A DNA stretch of 64,000 nt from Pedobacter roseus (GCF_014395225.1 NZ_CP060723.1:2976001-3040000), one strand, 5' to 3'. Numbered from the stretch's first letter, positions 47,486 to 57,061 are shown. The notes: generated by a model from the letters alone, not told the origin. A program made the numbers and translations.

Positions 47486-48106
47486 TCAGGTAGATGGATC
47501 CATGATCCGCCTGAAAGTCAGGTTGATCCTTGGTCCAATATTTTCAGTGGTCTTGGCAATCCGGTGCTCCCATCCAGACTGCAGATCTCCTTTCATGATC
47601 AGAAGGGATCCATGTTCAAGCCGCACAGAATATTTTTCATGGTGATTCTCTTTTTTTCTAATATCAAAACTTCGGACTGCGCCAAAGGAAACCGAAGCTA
47701 TAATGGGGTGCGATCCCATTACCGTTTCTTTATCACTATGCCAGGCGACCGAATCCCTGCCGTTACGGTAATAATTGAGCAGTACACTGTTGAAGCTTAT
47801 GCCCGAAACCGGCTCTACCAATTTTTTAAGTTCCAAAAGTGATGCTGTCCAATCCATCGGAGTGGATTTGCCAAGGGCTCCGTAATCAATACCATCGGTA
47901 TTCCCATACCAGGCAGTGAGCCTGGGCGTAAGTACCTCGCGATCGTACATCTTCACAAGCCTTTGTTGCCATGGCGTATCCCGTATCAGGGTTTTGAGTA
48001 ACAAATCACTTTTCTCTTGATCAATAAAACCAGCATGATAGTCTACCACATCTCCCGGTAACCCTGCAGACTGTCCGCTATGTGAAAAAAAACTCAATTG
48101 TTCCAT
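47486..48106 (-). CDS. AlkB-like 2-oxoglutarate/Fe(II) dioxygenase
   Basis: A 206-residue enzyme that removes alkyl lesions from nucleic acid bases by oxidation. The ATG at 48106 overlaps the upstream stop as TAATG and is preferred to 48127. The core has the iron ligands His123 and Asp125 in WHSDKE, the distal His in GWEHRIAK, and the 2-oxoglutarate arginines in RINLTFRRI. PRLTAWYGN and FNSVLLNYYRNGRDSV are typical of the bacterial ALKBH2/3-like group. It is translationally coupled to an unknown gene. Full length for the family. Confidence 0.92.
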   Translation of the reverse strand: MEQLSFFSHSGQSAGLPGDVVDYHAGFIDQEKSDLLLKTLIRDTPWQQRLVKMYDREVLTPRLTAWYGNTDGIDYGALGKSTPMDWTASLLELKKLVEPVSGISFNSVLLNYYRNGRDSVAWHSDKETVMGSHPIIASVSFGAVRSFDIRKKENHHEKYSVRLEHGSLLIMKGDLQSGWEHRIAKTTENIGPRINLTFRRIMDPST

Positions 48107-48600
48107 TACCTGTTCACTTCTTCCCATCCAAATGATTCTTTCTTATAAACCAGGGGCCGGGCGTCCAGTGAGAAGTCGTCCGAAAAATCATGATTGAAAA
48201 CCTGGAAGCTAACCGTCCATTCATCTTTGAGCAGACCGGGCACAAACCGTGAAAATATACGCTCAAAACTTTTAAAGCTGATCCCCTCTTTACAGATCAC
48301 CATATAGGCTGCATCAGACCTGAACATGACTTTTTCGACTAGGTTTGGCCAGCGCGAACAGATTTCCCCAGGCAGGCTGTTGAAATATTGCGCATCAATG
48401 TGACCGGTAAGCATGCTAAAAAGTTGCTTGTTCAGATCATCTCCGCTCAGTTGCCTCCAGGTGCCCTGCAGCTTTTCCAGACTGCCGAGCAGTTCCCCGT
48501 CCAGCACGATCCTCCAGGGCTCTCCTGCCCCGAACCGGATCAGCTGATAAAGTTCCGATCCCCCATCTTCACCTTCAAAAAAATAGTCCAGCTCCGTCAT
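48106..48600 (-). CDS. Unknown 164-residue protein coupled to alkB
   Basis: I do not recognise this family. The protein is acidic and soluble, with no signal peptide or membrane helix; visible features are FGAGEPWRIVLDGELLGSLE, RSDAAYMVICKEGISFKSFE and a C-terminal FGWEEVNR. Its stop overlaps the AlkB start (TAATG), so the two are made together. This suggests a role with base-damage repair or its control, but nothing in the sequence shows an activity. A 245-bp AT-rich gap upstream (48601-48845) holds the terminator of the SDR gene and no gene. Confidence 0.65.
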   Translation of the reverse strand: MTELDYFFEGEDGGSELYQLIRFGAGEPWRIVLDGELLGSLEKLQGTWRQLSGDDLNKQLFSMLTGHIDAQYFNSLPGEICSRWPNLVEKVMFRSDAAYMVICKEGISFKSFERIFSRFVPGLLKDEWTVSFQVFNHDFSDDFSLDARPLVYKKESFGWEEVNR

Positions 48601-48800
48601 ATAAAAGATATTTTATCATCTTCAAAGATCAAATATAATTATTTTTACTAAATAAATTAGCAATTATTTAAAATTTAAAGAACAGAAACTTAGCTCAAAT
48701 TATTCTAAATCATAATCGTATATGCTTACTGATCAATCAAAAACTGGAGTATTTGTGATTAGCAAGAACAATTGGATTGAATAACTATTGGAACAAAAAA

Positions 48801-48821
48801 GGGCATTCCTTAAGAATGCCC
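48801..48821 (-). terminator. Rho-independent terminator after the SDR gene
   Basis: Stem GGGCATTC / GAATGCCC with a 5-base loop. On the minus strand the stem is followed by TTTTTTG, so it ends the SDR transcript; CTTTT on the other side makes it possibly bidirectional. Confidence 0.8.
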
Positions 48822-48845
48822 CTTTTATCATTTAATGAAATAAAC

Positions 48846-49745
48846 TTATGGATGGCCGTTTCCACCGGCTGCACCATATATCTGTCCGGTTGCGTAACTG
48901 GCAGAACCATCGGCCAGCTGCACGTAGATTGAGGCAAGCTCTGCCGGCTGACCGGGACGACCGAGCGGGGTAGCTTTACCGAATTCCACAATGGCATCCT
49001 GCGGCTGCCCGCCACTGGTTTGCAGCGGTGTCCATACAGGACCAGGTGCTACGCCGTTTACCCGTATGCCCTTTGGCCCCAGCTGCTTGGCCAGCGATTT
49101 TACAAAGGCCACATTGGCCGCTTTGGTCTGGGCGTAATCAAATAGGTTCTCCGAAGGGTCATACGCCTGTACCGAACTCGTTGAAATAATTACCGATCCC
49201 GGTTCCAGATGCGGTAAAGCTGCTTTGGTGATCCAGAATGGTGCATAGATATTGGTTTTCATGGTCACATCAAACGCTTCCGGACTGATATCAAGCAGTG
49301 AATCTACCGCCTGCTGGTGCCCGGCATTATTGACCAGTATATCAATTCCGCCCAGTTTTTCCACGGTTTGTGCCACCAGCGTTTCGCAGAATTCGCGGCT
49401 GGTAATGTCACCAGGGATGCCAAAACCTTTGCTCCCTGCCTCTTCTATTAGCTTAAGTACCTCATCGGCATCTGATTGTTCCTGCGGAAGGTAACCGATC
49501 ACCACATCCGCTCCTTCACGGGCGTATGCAATCGCTGCTGCACGGCCTATGCCCGAATCCCCTCCGGTAATAAGTGCCCTGCGCCCCGCTAATCTTCCGG
49601 AACCCTTATAACTTTTTTCCCCATGATCAGGCACCGGGTCCATTTTCGATGCAAGTCCGGGAACTTCCTGCGGCTGTTTATTAAACGGTGGCGCAGGATA
49701 CATGTTCCTGGGATCCTGCAATGTTGGTATTTTCTTTTCAGTCAT
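48846..49745 (-). CDS. SDR-family oxidoreductase (YghA-like)
   Basis: A 299-residue classical short-chain dehydrogenase with the N-terminal extension typical of YghA/GsiB-associated SDRs (PPFNKQPQEVPGLASKMDP). NAD(P)-binding motif ALITGGDSGIGRAAAIAYAR, NNAG, catalytic YAQTKAA (Tyr-x-x-x-Lys), and ATGQIYGAAGGNGHP at the end. The substrate is unknown; relatives are part of general stress responses. It is divergent from the ECF sigma gene with a 218-bp gap. A remnant of a second copy is at 46049-46174. Confidence 0.93.
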   Translation of the reverse strand: MTEKKIPTLQDPRNMYPAPPFNKQPQEVPGLASKMDPVPDHGEKSYKGSGRLAGRRALITGGDSGIGRAAAIAYAREGADVVIGYLPQEQSDADEVLKLIEEAGSKGFGIPGDITSREFCETLVAQTVEKLGGIDILVNNAGHQQAVDSLLDISPEAFDVTMKTNIYAPFWITKAALPHLEPGSVIISTSSVQAYDPSENLFDYAQTKAANVAFVKSLAKQLGPKGIRVNGVAPGPVWTPLQTSGGQPQDAIVEFGKATPLGRPGQPAELASIYVQLADGSASYATGQIYGAAGGNGHP

Positions 49746-49963
49746 GTCGTTTTTGATTAATGTTCTTTAAATCCAACAGGACAGCTCCGGCAATTGTTCG
49801 GGAAATAAAAAAAAATCCATACAACAAGGACAGGCATGTCCCCTAATTAGATCATGCTGGCCATAACCGAAAATCTTTAACTGCAAAACAAAATCCACGG
49901 GTTTCATGTTATCTGAAAACAAAAAAATTGGCAAAGATAACGGACAAAAACATCCACCTGTAA

Positions 49964-50470
49964 ATGAATGAACTAAAATTTGGTACACTGATCAAAGAGC
50001 ACTCTCCCGCACTTCGCCGCCACGCGATCCGTTATACCAAAAACGAAGATGATGCGGATGACCTTGTACAGGATACCATGATCAAGGCGATCCGTTTTTA
50101 CAAGAATTTTGAAGAAGGAACCAATATAAAGGGATGGCTGTTTGTGATCATGCGCAATACTTTTATTAACGACTACAGAAAAAACACCCGGAAAAATGCA
50201 CTGATCACCCAGACCGATGAAATCAGCTCACAAGACCTCGCGGTAAGTGCTTCGGCCAATAAAGCAACAGGGACATTTATTTTAGGTGATATACAAAAGG
50301 CACTTGCCTCGATCCCGGAAATCTATTCAACCCCTTTTATCCGTTATTTTGAAGGACATAAATATCAGGAAATAGCAGATGAATTCAATATGCCAATCGG
50401 AACGGTGAAAACCAGGATCCATATCGCAAGGGAAATGCTAAAAAAATACCTGAAAACATACCAGCCCTAG
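49964..50470 (+). CDS. ECF-type RNA polymerase sigma factor
   Basis: A 168-residue sigma-70 family factor with region 2 (RRHAIRYTKNEDDADDLVQD, followed by TMIKAIRFYKNF) and region 4 (YQEIADEFNMPIGTVKTRIH, then IAREMLKKYL). No anti-sigma gene is next to it, unlike typical PUL-linked sigma factors, and it starts a run of stress genes on the same strand: UvrA2, molybdenum oxidoreductase, Hsp20. A role in the stress response of this region is likely but not shown. UvrA2 starts 42 bp downstream, so an operon is possible. Confidence 0.93.
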   Translation: MNELKFGTLIKEHSPALRRHAIRYTKNEDDADDLVQDTMIKAIRFYKNFEEGTNIKGWLFVIMRNTFINDYRKNTRKNALITQTDEISSQDLAVSASANKATGTFILGDIQKALASIPEIYSTPFIRYFEGHKYQEIADEFNMPIGTVKTRIHIAREMLKKYLKTYQP

Positions 50471-50512
50471 AACAGCGGATATAAAAGGTGCCTCATAAAG
50501 CAAAGCAAAAAT

Positions 50513-53032
50513 ATGGCAGGGAAAGAAAAAGGCAATATGATCAGGGTACGAGGTGCAAGGGAACATAACCTAAAAGATATCAGTTTAGACATTCCGAGGG
50601 ACCAGCTTGTGGTTTTTACCGGGGTATCAGGATCAGGCAAATCTTCTCTGGCCTTTGGAACCTTATATGCCGAAGCCCAGAGAAGATACCTTGAGTCGGT
50701 ATCTCCTTATGCCCGCAGACTGTTCAACCAGATGAGCGTACCCGAGGTGGATTCAATTGACGGACTGCCGCCAGCTGTTGCACTCCAGCAGCAGCGCGGC
50801 GGCGCAAGTACCCGCTCTTCGGTGGGCAGTGTGACTACGCTTTCCAATCTGCTGCGCATGTTATATTCCAGGGCCGGTGATTACCCAAAAGGCCAGTCTA
50901 TCATTTATGCTGAAGGATTCTCCGCCAATACCCCACAGGGTGCATGCCCGGAATGTCATGGACTGGGCAGCGTGTTCGAGGTAAGCGAAAAAACAATGGT
51001 TCCCGATCCCACGCTCACCATTCGTGAGAGGGCAGTTGCCTCCTGGCCACTCGCCTGGCAGGGGCAGAACCAGCGAGATATCCTGGTATCGATGGGTTAT
51101 AATGTCGATATACCCTGGAGAGATCTTCCTAAAAAAGACCGTGACTGGATACTCTTTACAGAAGAAACCCCGACAGTCCCCGTTTACCCAGGATTATCTC
51201 CAGAAGAGACAGCAAGGGCCATAAAAAATAAAAAGACCCCGGATTATATGGGTACTTTTATCGGTGCGAAGCCTTATGTCCTTAAGACTTTTTCCTCCAG
51301 CCAGTCCGAACTGATGAAGAAAAGGGTGAGCAAGTATATGGTCAGCGCCCCCTGCCCGCTGTGCCTTGGTAAAAGGCTTAGAAAAGAATCACTTTCGGTT
51401 AGTTTCGATGGAAAGGACATTGCCGTACTTTCAAGGCTGTCACTCACTGAGCTTTCTACCATTTTCAGAAAGTATGCCCGTTCTGAGAAAGGTCAGCAGT
51501 CAGAAAAACAGATTGTAACACAGCGGATCTGTATGGATATCCTTTCACGGATCGAAGTGATGCTCGAACTGGGGCTGGGTTACCTGAGCCTTGAACGCAC
51601 TACGCCGACCTTATCTCCGGGAGAACTTCAACGGCTGAGACTGGCCACCCAGGTCCATTCCAATCTTTTTGGTGTAATCTATGTTCTCGACGAGCCCTCT
51701 GCCGGACTCCATCCCGCCGACACAAAGGCGTTACTAGGGATCCTGGACAGACTGAAAAATGCCGGAAACAGTATTTTTGTTGTGGAACATGAGGTGGAGG
51801 TGATCAGGCATGCCGACTGGATAGTCGATGTTGGACCGGGTGCTGGTGAAAAGGGAGGCCATATATTATACAGCGGACCATTGAAGGGCTTAAAACAAGC
51901 AGAAAGATCAGTTACCGCCCGGTTTTTATTTAATGATATAAAGCCGGTTATCAATCCGCCCAGAAAGGCCACTGGCCAGCTCCGTATTTCAGGGGCAGGC
52001 CGTCATAACCTCAAAAATATTGATGTTGATTTTCCGATCGGCGTACTTACCTGCGTTACGGGAATATCGGGCTCTGGAAAAAGCAGCCTGGTTAGCCAGG
52101 TGCTCGTGAACCTTGTTGCCGATGGGCTTGGCCAGAAGTTGGATACTGAAACAGAACCTGTTTCAGCGGCGCCAGAGCTAAAAACCACTGCACCAGTTGA
52201 GGGAAAGATATCGGGTGGGCTGGAACAGATTACCCGCCTGGTAGTTGTAGATCAGCGGCCGATCGGGCGCACCCCGAGATCGAACCTTGCAACCTACACC
52301 GGTCTTTTCGATCAGGTCAGGAAACGCTTTGCAGATACTGCGCTCGCCAGAAAACGCCGGTATGATGCAGGCCGGTTTTCATTTAACGTGGCAAAAGGAA
52401 GATGCCCGCACTGCCAGGGCGAAGGCTTTGTGATGGTAGAATTGCTGTTTTTGCCGAGCGTATACAGCCCCTGCCCCACCTGCAACGGATCAAGGTACAA
52501 TCCCGAAACCCTTGAGGTCACCTATAAGGATAAAAACATTGCCCAGGTATTGGAAATGACCGTAGAGCAGGCCTGCGATTTTTTCGACGAGGATCCCGCT
52601 GTTTACCGGGCGCTGGATATTGTAAGGGAGGTAGGACTTGGTTACCTGAGGCTCGGACAGGCGGCAACCGAACTCTCGGGAGGTGAAGCGCAGCGGATCA
52701 AGCTGGCCACCGAACTGCAGAAAAGCCAGAAAGGGTCTTCACTTTATGTGCTGGATGAACCCACTACCGGACTGCATCCTTCAGATGTAGAACGGCTATT
52801 GGCCCAGCTCAACAAACTTGCCGATGCAGGAAATACAGTTGTAGTGGTTGAACATGATATGCAGGTTATTGCCCAGAGTGACTGGATTATCGATATCGGA
52901 CCGGAGGCAGGCGAGAAAGGCGGCAGGATCGTATACAGCGGTAGTGTTGATGGCCTGATAAACTGCAAGGAAAGCAAGACAGCACCATTTCTGGCCGCAT
53001 ACCTCAAAAAGTATGCTAAAATACGAAGCTGA
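50513..53032 (+). CDS. UvrA2-type excinuclease ABC ATPase
   Basis: An 839-residue UvrA paralogue, about 100 residues shorter than UvrA. The first Walker A is TGVSGSGKSSLA (near residue 40) and the first zinc-type motif (CPECHGLG) follows only about 105 residues later, too short for the UvrB-binding domain; that absence defines the UvrA2 group. The first signature is LSPGELQRLRLA and the second LSGGEAQRIKLA; Walker B motifs are VLDEPSAGLHP and VLDEPTTGLHP. The second zinc site is CPHCQGEG to CPTC. UvrA2 proteins are linked to resistance to DNA-binding drugs and damage. Being in a stress cluster supports this. Confidence 0.93.
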   Translation: MAGKEKGNMIRVRGAREHNLKDISLDIPRDQLVVFTGVSGSGKSSLAFGTLYAEAQRRYLESVSPYARRLFNQMSVPEVDSIDGLPPAVALQQQRGGASTRSSVGSVTTLSNLLRMLYSRAGDYPKGQSIIYAEGFSANTPQGACPECHGLGSVFEVSEKTMVPDPTLTIRERAVASWPLAWQGQNQRDILVSMGYNVDIPWRDLPKKDRDWILFTEETPTVPVYPGLSPEETARAIKNKKTPDYMGTFIGAKPYVLKTFSSSQSELMKKRVSKYMVSAPCPLCLGKRLRKESLSVSFDGKDIAVLSRLSLTELSTIFRKYARSEKGQQSEKQIVTQRICMDILSRIEVMLELGLGYLSLERTTPTLSPGELQRLRLATQVHSNLFGVIYVLDEPSAGLHPADTKALLGILDRLKNAGNSIFVVEHEVEVIRHADWIVDVGPGAGEKGGHILYSGPLKGLKQAERSVTARFLFNDIKPVINPPRKATGQLRISGAGRHNLKNIDVDFPIGVLTCVTGISGSGKSSLVSQVLVNLVADGLGQKLDTETEPVSAAPELKTTAPVEGKISGGLEQITRLVVVDQRPIGRTPRSNLATYTGLFDQVRKRFADTALARKRRYDAGRFSFNVAKGRCPHCQGEGFVMVELLFLPSVYSPCPTCNGSRYNPETLEVTYKDKNIAQVLEMTVEQACDFFDEDPAVYRALDIVREVGLGYLRLGQAATELSGGEAQRIKLATELQKSQKGSSLYVLDEPTTGLHPSDVERLLAQLNKLADAGNTVVVVEHDMQVIAQSDWIIDIGPEAGEKGGRIVYSGSVDGLINCKESKTAPFLAAYLKKYAKIRS

Positions 53033-53115
53033 TTATTGATACCCCTTATCAATAAATTAAAAACCAATGTTTCAATTCTATTGTTAGCAAGATAATCCAG
53101 TTAACAGATTATACT

Positions 53116-53628
53116 ATGCAAACAGAACCTCAAAAATCCCAGCAAGGAACGTCAGATACCCGGTCAATCACATTCAGGATCAACGGAGAAGACCGTAATA
53201 TCGTTATCCGCCCATGGGTGAGCCTTTTGGACTGCCTGCGTGACCATCTGGACCTGACAGGAACAAAAAAAGGCTGTGATCATGGCCAGTGCGGTGCCTG
53301 CACGGTTATCTGCGATGGCAAACGGGTACTAAGCTGCCTTACCCTTGCAGTAATGAAAGATGGTGCTGAAATCACCACCATAGAGGGAATTGCCAACGGA
53401 AATGAACTCCATCTATTGCAGCAGGCTTTTATCGACCATGATGCCTTCCAGTGCGGCTATTGTACACCCGGACAGATATGCAGCGCAATAGGATTGCTAA
53501 AGGAAGGAAAGGCAAACACGCGCGAAGAAGTAAAAGAACTGATGAGTGGCAACCTTTGCCGGTGCGGGGCCAATGTGGGGATAATTGATGCGGTTATGCA
53601 GGTAAAAAACGGGGGGAGCTATGAATAA
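53116..53628 (+). CDS. paoA: [2Fe-2S] subunit of aldehyde oxidoreductase (PaoA/YagT-like)
   Basis: A 170-residue small subunit of a xanthine-oxidase-family enzyme. It binds two [2Fe-2S] clusters: a plant-ferredoxin-type site (KKGCDHGQCGACTV, with a later Cys in VLSCLT) and a C-terminal helical site (CGYCTPGQIC and GNLCRCGAN). The E. coli homologue carries a Tat signal; here the protein starts at MQTEPQKSQQ with no twin-arginine signal visible, so it may be cytoplasmic. It overlaps the next gene by eight bases. Confidence 0.9.
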   Translation: MQTEPQKSQQGTSDTRSITFRINGEDRNIVIRPWVSLLDCLRDHLDLTGTKKGCDHGQCGACTVICDGKRVLSCLTLAVMKDGAEITTIEGIANGNELHLLQQAFIDHDAFQCGYCTPGQICSAIGLLKEGKANTREEVKELMSGNLCRCGANVGIIDAVMQVKNGGSYE

Positions 53629-54640
53629 TTTCGACTACCAGCAGGCTTCAGATGTTTCGGGCACAATAAAACTTGCCTGTGATAACAGCCAGGCCAAATT
53701 CATTGCTGGAGGCACAAACCTACTGGACCTCTGGAAATACAACCTTGTCCATCCCTCCCTGCTCATCGACATCAACCACCTTTCCGAACTTTCAGAAATC
53801 CGCGGACGCAGTGATGGCGGACTCAGGCTGGGCGCTGCAGTTAAGAATTCCGACACCGCTTACCATCCCAGCGTAGAGACCAGGTACCCGCTACTTTCGA
53901 GAGCCATACTGGCAGGCGCCTCAGCGCAGATCAGAAATATGGCCAGCAATGGCGGCAACCTGTTGCAGCGTACGCGCTGTTACTACTTTTATGATCATCA
54001 GGTGCCCTGCAATAAGAGAAAGCCGGGTTCGGGATGCCCGGCCAAAGAGGGTTACAACAGGATGCATGCCATCCTTGGAGCCAGTGAAGAGTGTATTGCG
54101 GTATTTCCTTCGGATATGTGTGTGGCCCTGGCCGCCCTGGAAGCTACCGTAAACATAGTTGGCAAAGAGGGAAAGCGCACTCTTGCCTTTGCCGATTTTC
54201 ACCGTCTGCCTGGCGACCGCCCTGATCTGGATAACCATTTAATGCCTGATGAGCTGATCACCTCCATTGATCTGCCAGAAAAAGGTTTCCCTTTAAATTA
54301 TTCCTATCTTAAACTCCGCGACCGGCACTCCTATGCCTTTGCGCTGGTTTCGGTAGCCACAGCCCTTGAGCTGGAAGGCGATATCATCACTGAAGCGAGA
54401 ATCGCACTTGGAGGTGTAGCGCACAAGCCCTGGCGTTCAGCAGAGGCGGAGGAATTTCTGCGTGGCAAGCCTGCAAACAAAGAAAACTTTTCAACAGCAG
54501 CAGAAATTATCCTAAAAGGCGCCAAGGGATATGGATATAACGATTTTAAAATAAAACTGGCTAAAAATGCGGTGGTTAGAAACGGGATGATGGCACTCAA
54601 CCCCGCTTCCCAGCTTCCGGGCGCACAGCCTTCAGCTTAA
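53621..54640 (+). CDS. paoB: FAD subunit of aldehyde oxidoreductase (PaoB/YagS-like)
   Basis: A 339-residue FAD-binding subunit. FAD motifs are KFIAGGTNLLDL and SNGGNLLQRTRC. The Cys-rich insertion (TRCYYFYDH, VPCNKRKPGSGCPAK) marks the PaoB type, which carries an extra [4Fe-4S] cluster rarely found in this enzyme family. It moves electrons from the molybdenum subunit. The start overlaps the paoA stop, and paoC follows 25 bp later. Confidence 0.9.
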   Translation: MNNFDYQQASDVSGTIKLACDNSQAKFIAGGTNLLDLWKYNLVHPSLLIDINHLSELSEIRGRSDGGLRLGAAVKNSDTAYHPSVETRYPLLSRAILAGASAQIRNMASNGGNLLQRTRCYYFYDHQVPCNKRKPGSGCPAKEGYNRMHAILGASEECIAVFPSDMCVALAALEATVNIVGKEGKRTLAFADFHRLPGDRPDLDNHLMPDELITSIDLPEKGFPLNYSYLKLRDRHSYAFALVSVATALELEGDIITEARIALGGVAHKPWRSAEAEEFLRGKPANKENFSTAAEIILKGAKGYGYNDFKIKLAKNAVVRNGMMALNPASQLPGAQPSA

Positions 54641-54665
54641 CAATCCCCACCTAAAGACATTGATA

Positions 54666-56903
54666 ATGGATACAAATAAAACTGTAGGAAAGCCCCTGAG
54701 CCGTTTGGAAGGAAAGGCAAAAGTTACCGGAGCGGCAAAGTATGCAGCAGAATACCAGGTTAGCGATCTCCTCCACGGTTATATCGTGGGCAGTCCTGTC
54801 ACCAAAGGAAAAATTACGGACATCGATATCACAAAGGCCATGGCTATACCCGGTGTGGTTGAAGTAATCTCCCACCTTAACCGTCCCAAACTTGCCTGGT
54901 TCGATCTGCAGTATACCGATATGGATGCTCCTCCGGGCACCGTTTTCAAGCCGTTGTATGATGAAAACATACTTTATAACGGCCAGCCCATTGCATTGGT
55001 TATTGCCTCAGATTTTGAAACAGCGAGGTATGCCTCCACGCAGATTATCTTCCAGTACAGCAGGGAAGCGCACCAAACCTGCCTTGAAGATCACCTCGAT
55101 AGGTCAAGGGCAGCAAAAAAGGGATTCGCCACTGCATTAAAACCACCTCCCCCACCGCCAACCGGCGATTTTGAAACTGCCTTTGAAAACGCGGCGGTAA
55201 AGATCAACGCAAAATATCACCACGGTACCGAACACCATAATCCCATTGAACTGTTCGCCACCACAACCGTATTTGAAGGGGATGGAAAGCTGACTATATA
55301 CGACAAAACCCAGGGTACAATCAATAATCAGCTTTTCATTGCCAACGTTTTCGGGCTGCATTATAAAGATGTACGCGTACTGGCACCATTTGTTGGCGGC
55401 GCTTTTGGTTCAGGGCTCAGGCCACAGTACCAACTTTTTCTCTGCGTGATGGCAGCGCTGCACCTGAAACGCAATATACGTGTGGTGCTGGATAGAAAGC
55501 AGATGTTTTCCTTTAGCCACCGGCCACCCGCAGTACAACAACTCCGCTTCGCAACAGACATCAACGGCAGGCTCACCGCCCTTGGCCACAGCACATTTGC
55601 CGAAACCTCCAGTTTTGAGGATTACACCGAGCCTACATCCAACTGGAGTCACAGACTCTACCCCGCCCCAAATACCCTTTTCGAGCAGGAAGTTGTCCCA
55701 CTCGATGTCCCTACACCAATGGATATGCGGGCACCGGGCGGAAGCACTGCCCTTCATGCCATCGAGTGTACCATGGACGAGCTCGCCTATAAACTTAAAA
55801 TCGATCCTTTGGAACTGAGGCTGATCAATTATTCAGATATGGATCCCTCCAGCAAAAAACCATATACCAGCAAGGCACTGAGGGAATGTTACCTGCAGGC
55901 GGCTGAAAAATTCGGCTGGCAGAAACGTTCCCCTGAACCAGGGAGCATGCAGCGCGGCAATAAACTTATTGGCTATGGCATGGCCACCGGGATCTGGGAT
56001 GCCTTTCAGTTTCCGGCAAGGGTGAAGGTGATGATCGATGGCGAAGGAAAGATGGTAATCGACAATGCCACAACAGATATAGGGACAGGGACCTTAACGG
56101 TGATGACACAGATAGCCGCCGACGAACTCGGTCTATCCATAGAAGATGTGGAATTCCGCTACGGAGACAGCAAAAAGCCTTTTTCAATGTTCCAGGGAGG
56201 CTCCGCGATCACATCATCTACCGGCGTGGCCATCCTAGTCGCGGCAAGGGCACTCCGTAAAAAACTACTAAAAAAAGCAGCGCAGATGGACGGCTCTCCG
56301 TTTAAAAAATCGGGAGAAGAAGAGGTATTCTTTGGGCAAGGCCTCATGATGCTCAAAAAAGACCCGAAGGTAAAAGTTTCATTAAAAGATATTATTGCCT
56401 TCAACAAAGGCGTTGCCATCCACACCACACAGATGGGAAAACCCCACATGCTCAAGCTCAAAAAGTATAGCCTCGCAACCCACAGCGCCTCCTTTGTAGA
56501 AGTAGAAGTTGACCGGGACCTGGGGACTGTTAAAGTAACCAGAGCGGTAACCGCGGTTGCCGCCGGAAAGATCATCAATCCTAAAACCGCCAAAAGCCAG
56601 ATCCTGGGTTCAATGATCTGGGGGATCAGTAAGGCCCTTTATGAAGAGACGATCATGGATGCCGGGCTGGGCAAATACATCAATGCAAACCTTGGCGAAT
56701 ACCACATACCCGTACATGCGGATATCGGCGAACTCGAGGTGATATTTGCTGATGAAAAAGATACACTTATCAATGAGCTCGGCACCAAGGGAGTTGGGGA
56801 GATTGGCCTGGTAGGCATGCCGGCAGCAATCTCGAATGCCATTTATCATGCAACTGGTAAGCGTATTTACAAGCTGCCGGTCCATTTCGACGAACTGATA
56901 TAA
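54666..56903 (+). CDS. paoC: Molybdopterin subunit of aldehyde oxidoreductase (PaoC/YagR-like)
   Basis: A 745-residue catalytic subunit; the ATG at 54666 is chosen over a TTG two codons upstream. Features: TVGKPLSRLEGKAKVTGAAKY at the start (given here as TVGKPLSRLEGKAKVTG), the molybdopterin-binding FVGGAFGSGLRPQ, RAPGGSTALHAIE, and the catalytic Glu in TKGVGEIGLVG. It oxidises aldehydes to acids and is expected to detoxify aromatic or lipid aldehydes. It completes the paoABC set. The maturation chaperone PaoD is not adjacent. Confidence 0.91.
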   Translation: MDTNKTVGKPLSRLEGKAKVTGAAKYAAEYQVSDLLHGYIVGSPVTKGKITDIDITKAMAIPGVVEVISHLNRPKLAWFDLQYTDMDAPPGTVFKPLYDENILYNGQPIALVIASDFETARYASTQIIFQYSREAHQTCLEDHLDRSRAAKKGFATALKPPPPPPTGDFETAFENAAVKINAKYHHGTEHHNPIELFATTTVFEGDGKLTIYDKTQGTINNQLFIANVFGLHYKDVRVLAPFVGGAFGSGLRPQYQLFLCVMAALHLKRNIRVVLDRKQMFSFSHRPPAVQQLRFATDINGRLTALGHSTFAETSSFEDYTEPTSNWSHRLYPAPNTLFEQEVVPLDVPTPMDMRAPGGSTALHAIECTMDELAYKLKIDPLELRLINYSDMDPSSKKPYTSKALRECYLQAAEKFGWQKRSPEPGSMQRGNKLIGYGMATGIWDAFQFPARVKVMIDGEGKMVIDNATTDIGTGTLTVMTQIAADELGLSIEDVEFRYGDSKKPFSMFQGGSAITSSTGVAILVAARALRKKLLKKAAQMDGSPFKKSGEEEVFFGQGLMMLKKDPKVKVSLKDIIAFNKGVAIHTTQMGKPHMLKLKKYSLATHSASFVEVEVDRDLGTVKVTRAVTAVAAGKIINPKTAKSQILGSMIWGISKALYEETIMDAGLGKYINANLGEYHIPVHADIGELEVIFADEKDTLINELGTKGVGEIGLVGMPAAISNAIYHATGKRIYKLPVHFDELI

Positions 56904-57003
56904 GCGCCTCTTAAAGGATGATTCCATAATAAACCGGCCCTTCAAAATAAAACTTGCGGGCCCGGTGGCGGTTATATAGAACTATGTTATGCCCATCTTC
57001 CAA

Positions 57004-57061
57004 CTGAAAAAATTTCAGCAATGGAACTGAAAAAATTTCAGAAAAAATGAAAATATTTCAG
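57004..57061. promoter_or_regulatory. Three tandem palindromes upstream of hsp20
   Basis: CTGAAAAAATTTCAG, a perfect 15-bp palindrome, occurs at 57004-57018 and 57027-57041, and a near copy ATGAAAATATTTCAG at 57047-57061. The spacing is 23 and 20 bp, about two helical turns each. They lie 141-198 bp before the Hsp20 start. A -7-like TATATTTG at 57109-57116 lies between. They look like an array of repressor sites. The preceding stretch (56904-57003) holds only an imperfect GC-rich hairpin. Confidence 0.6.
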
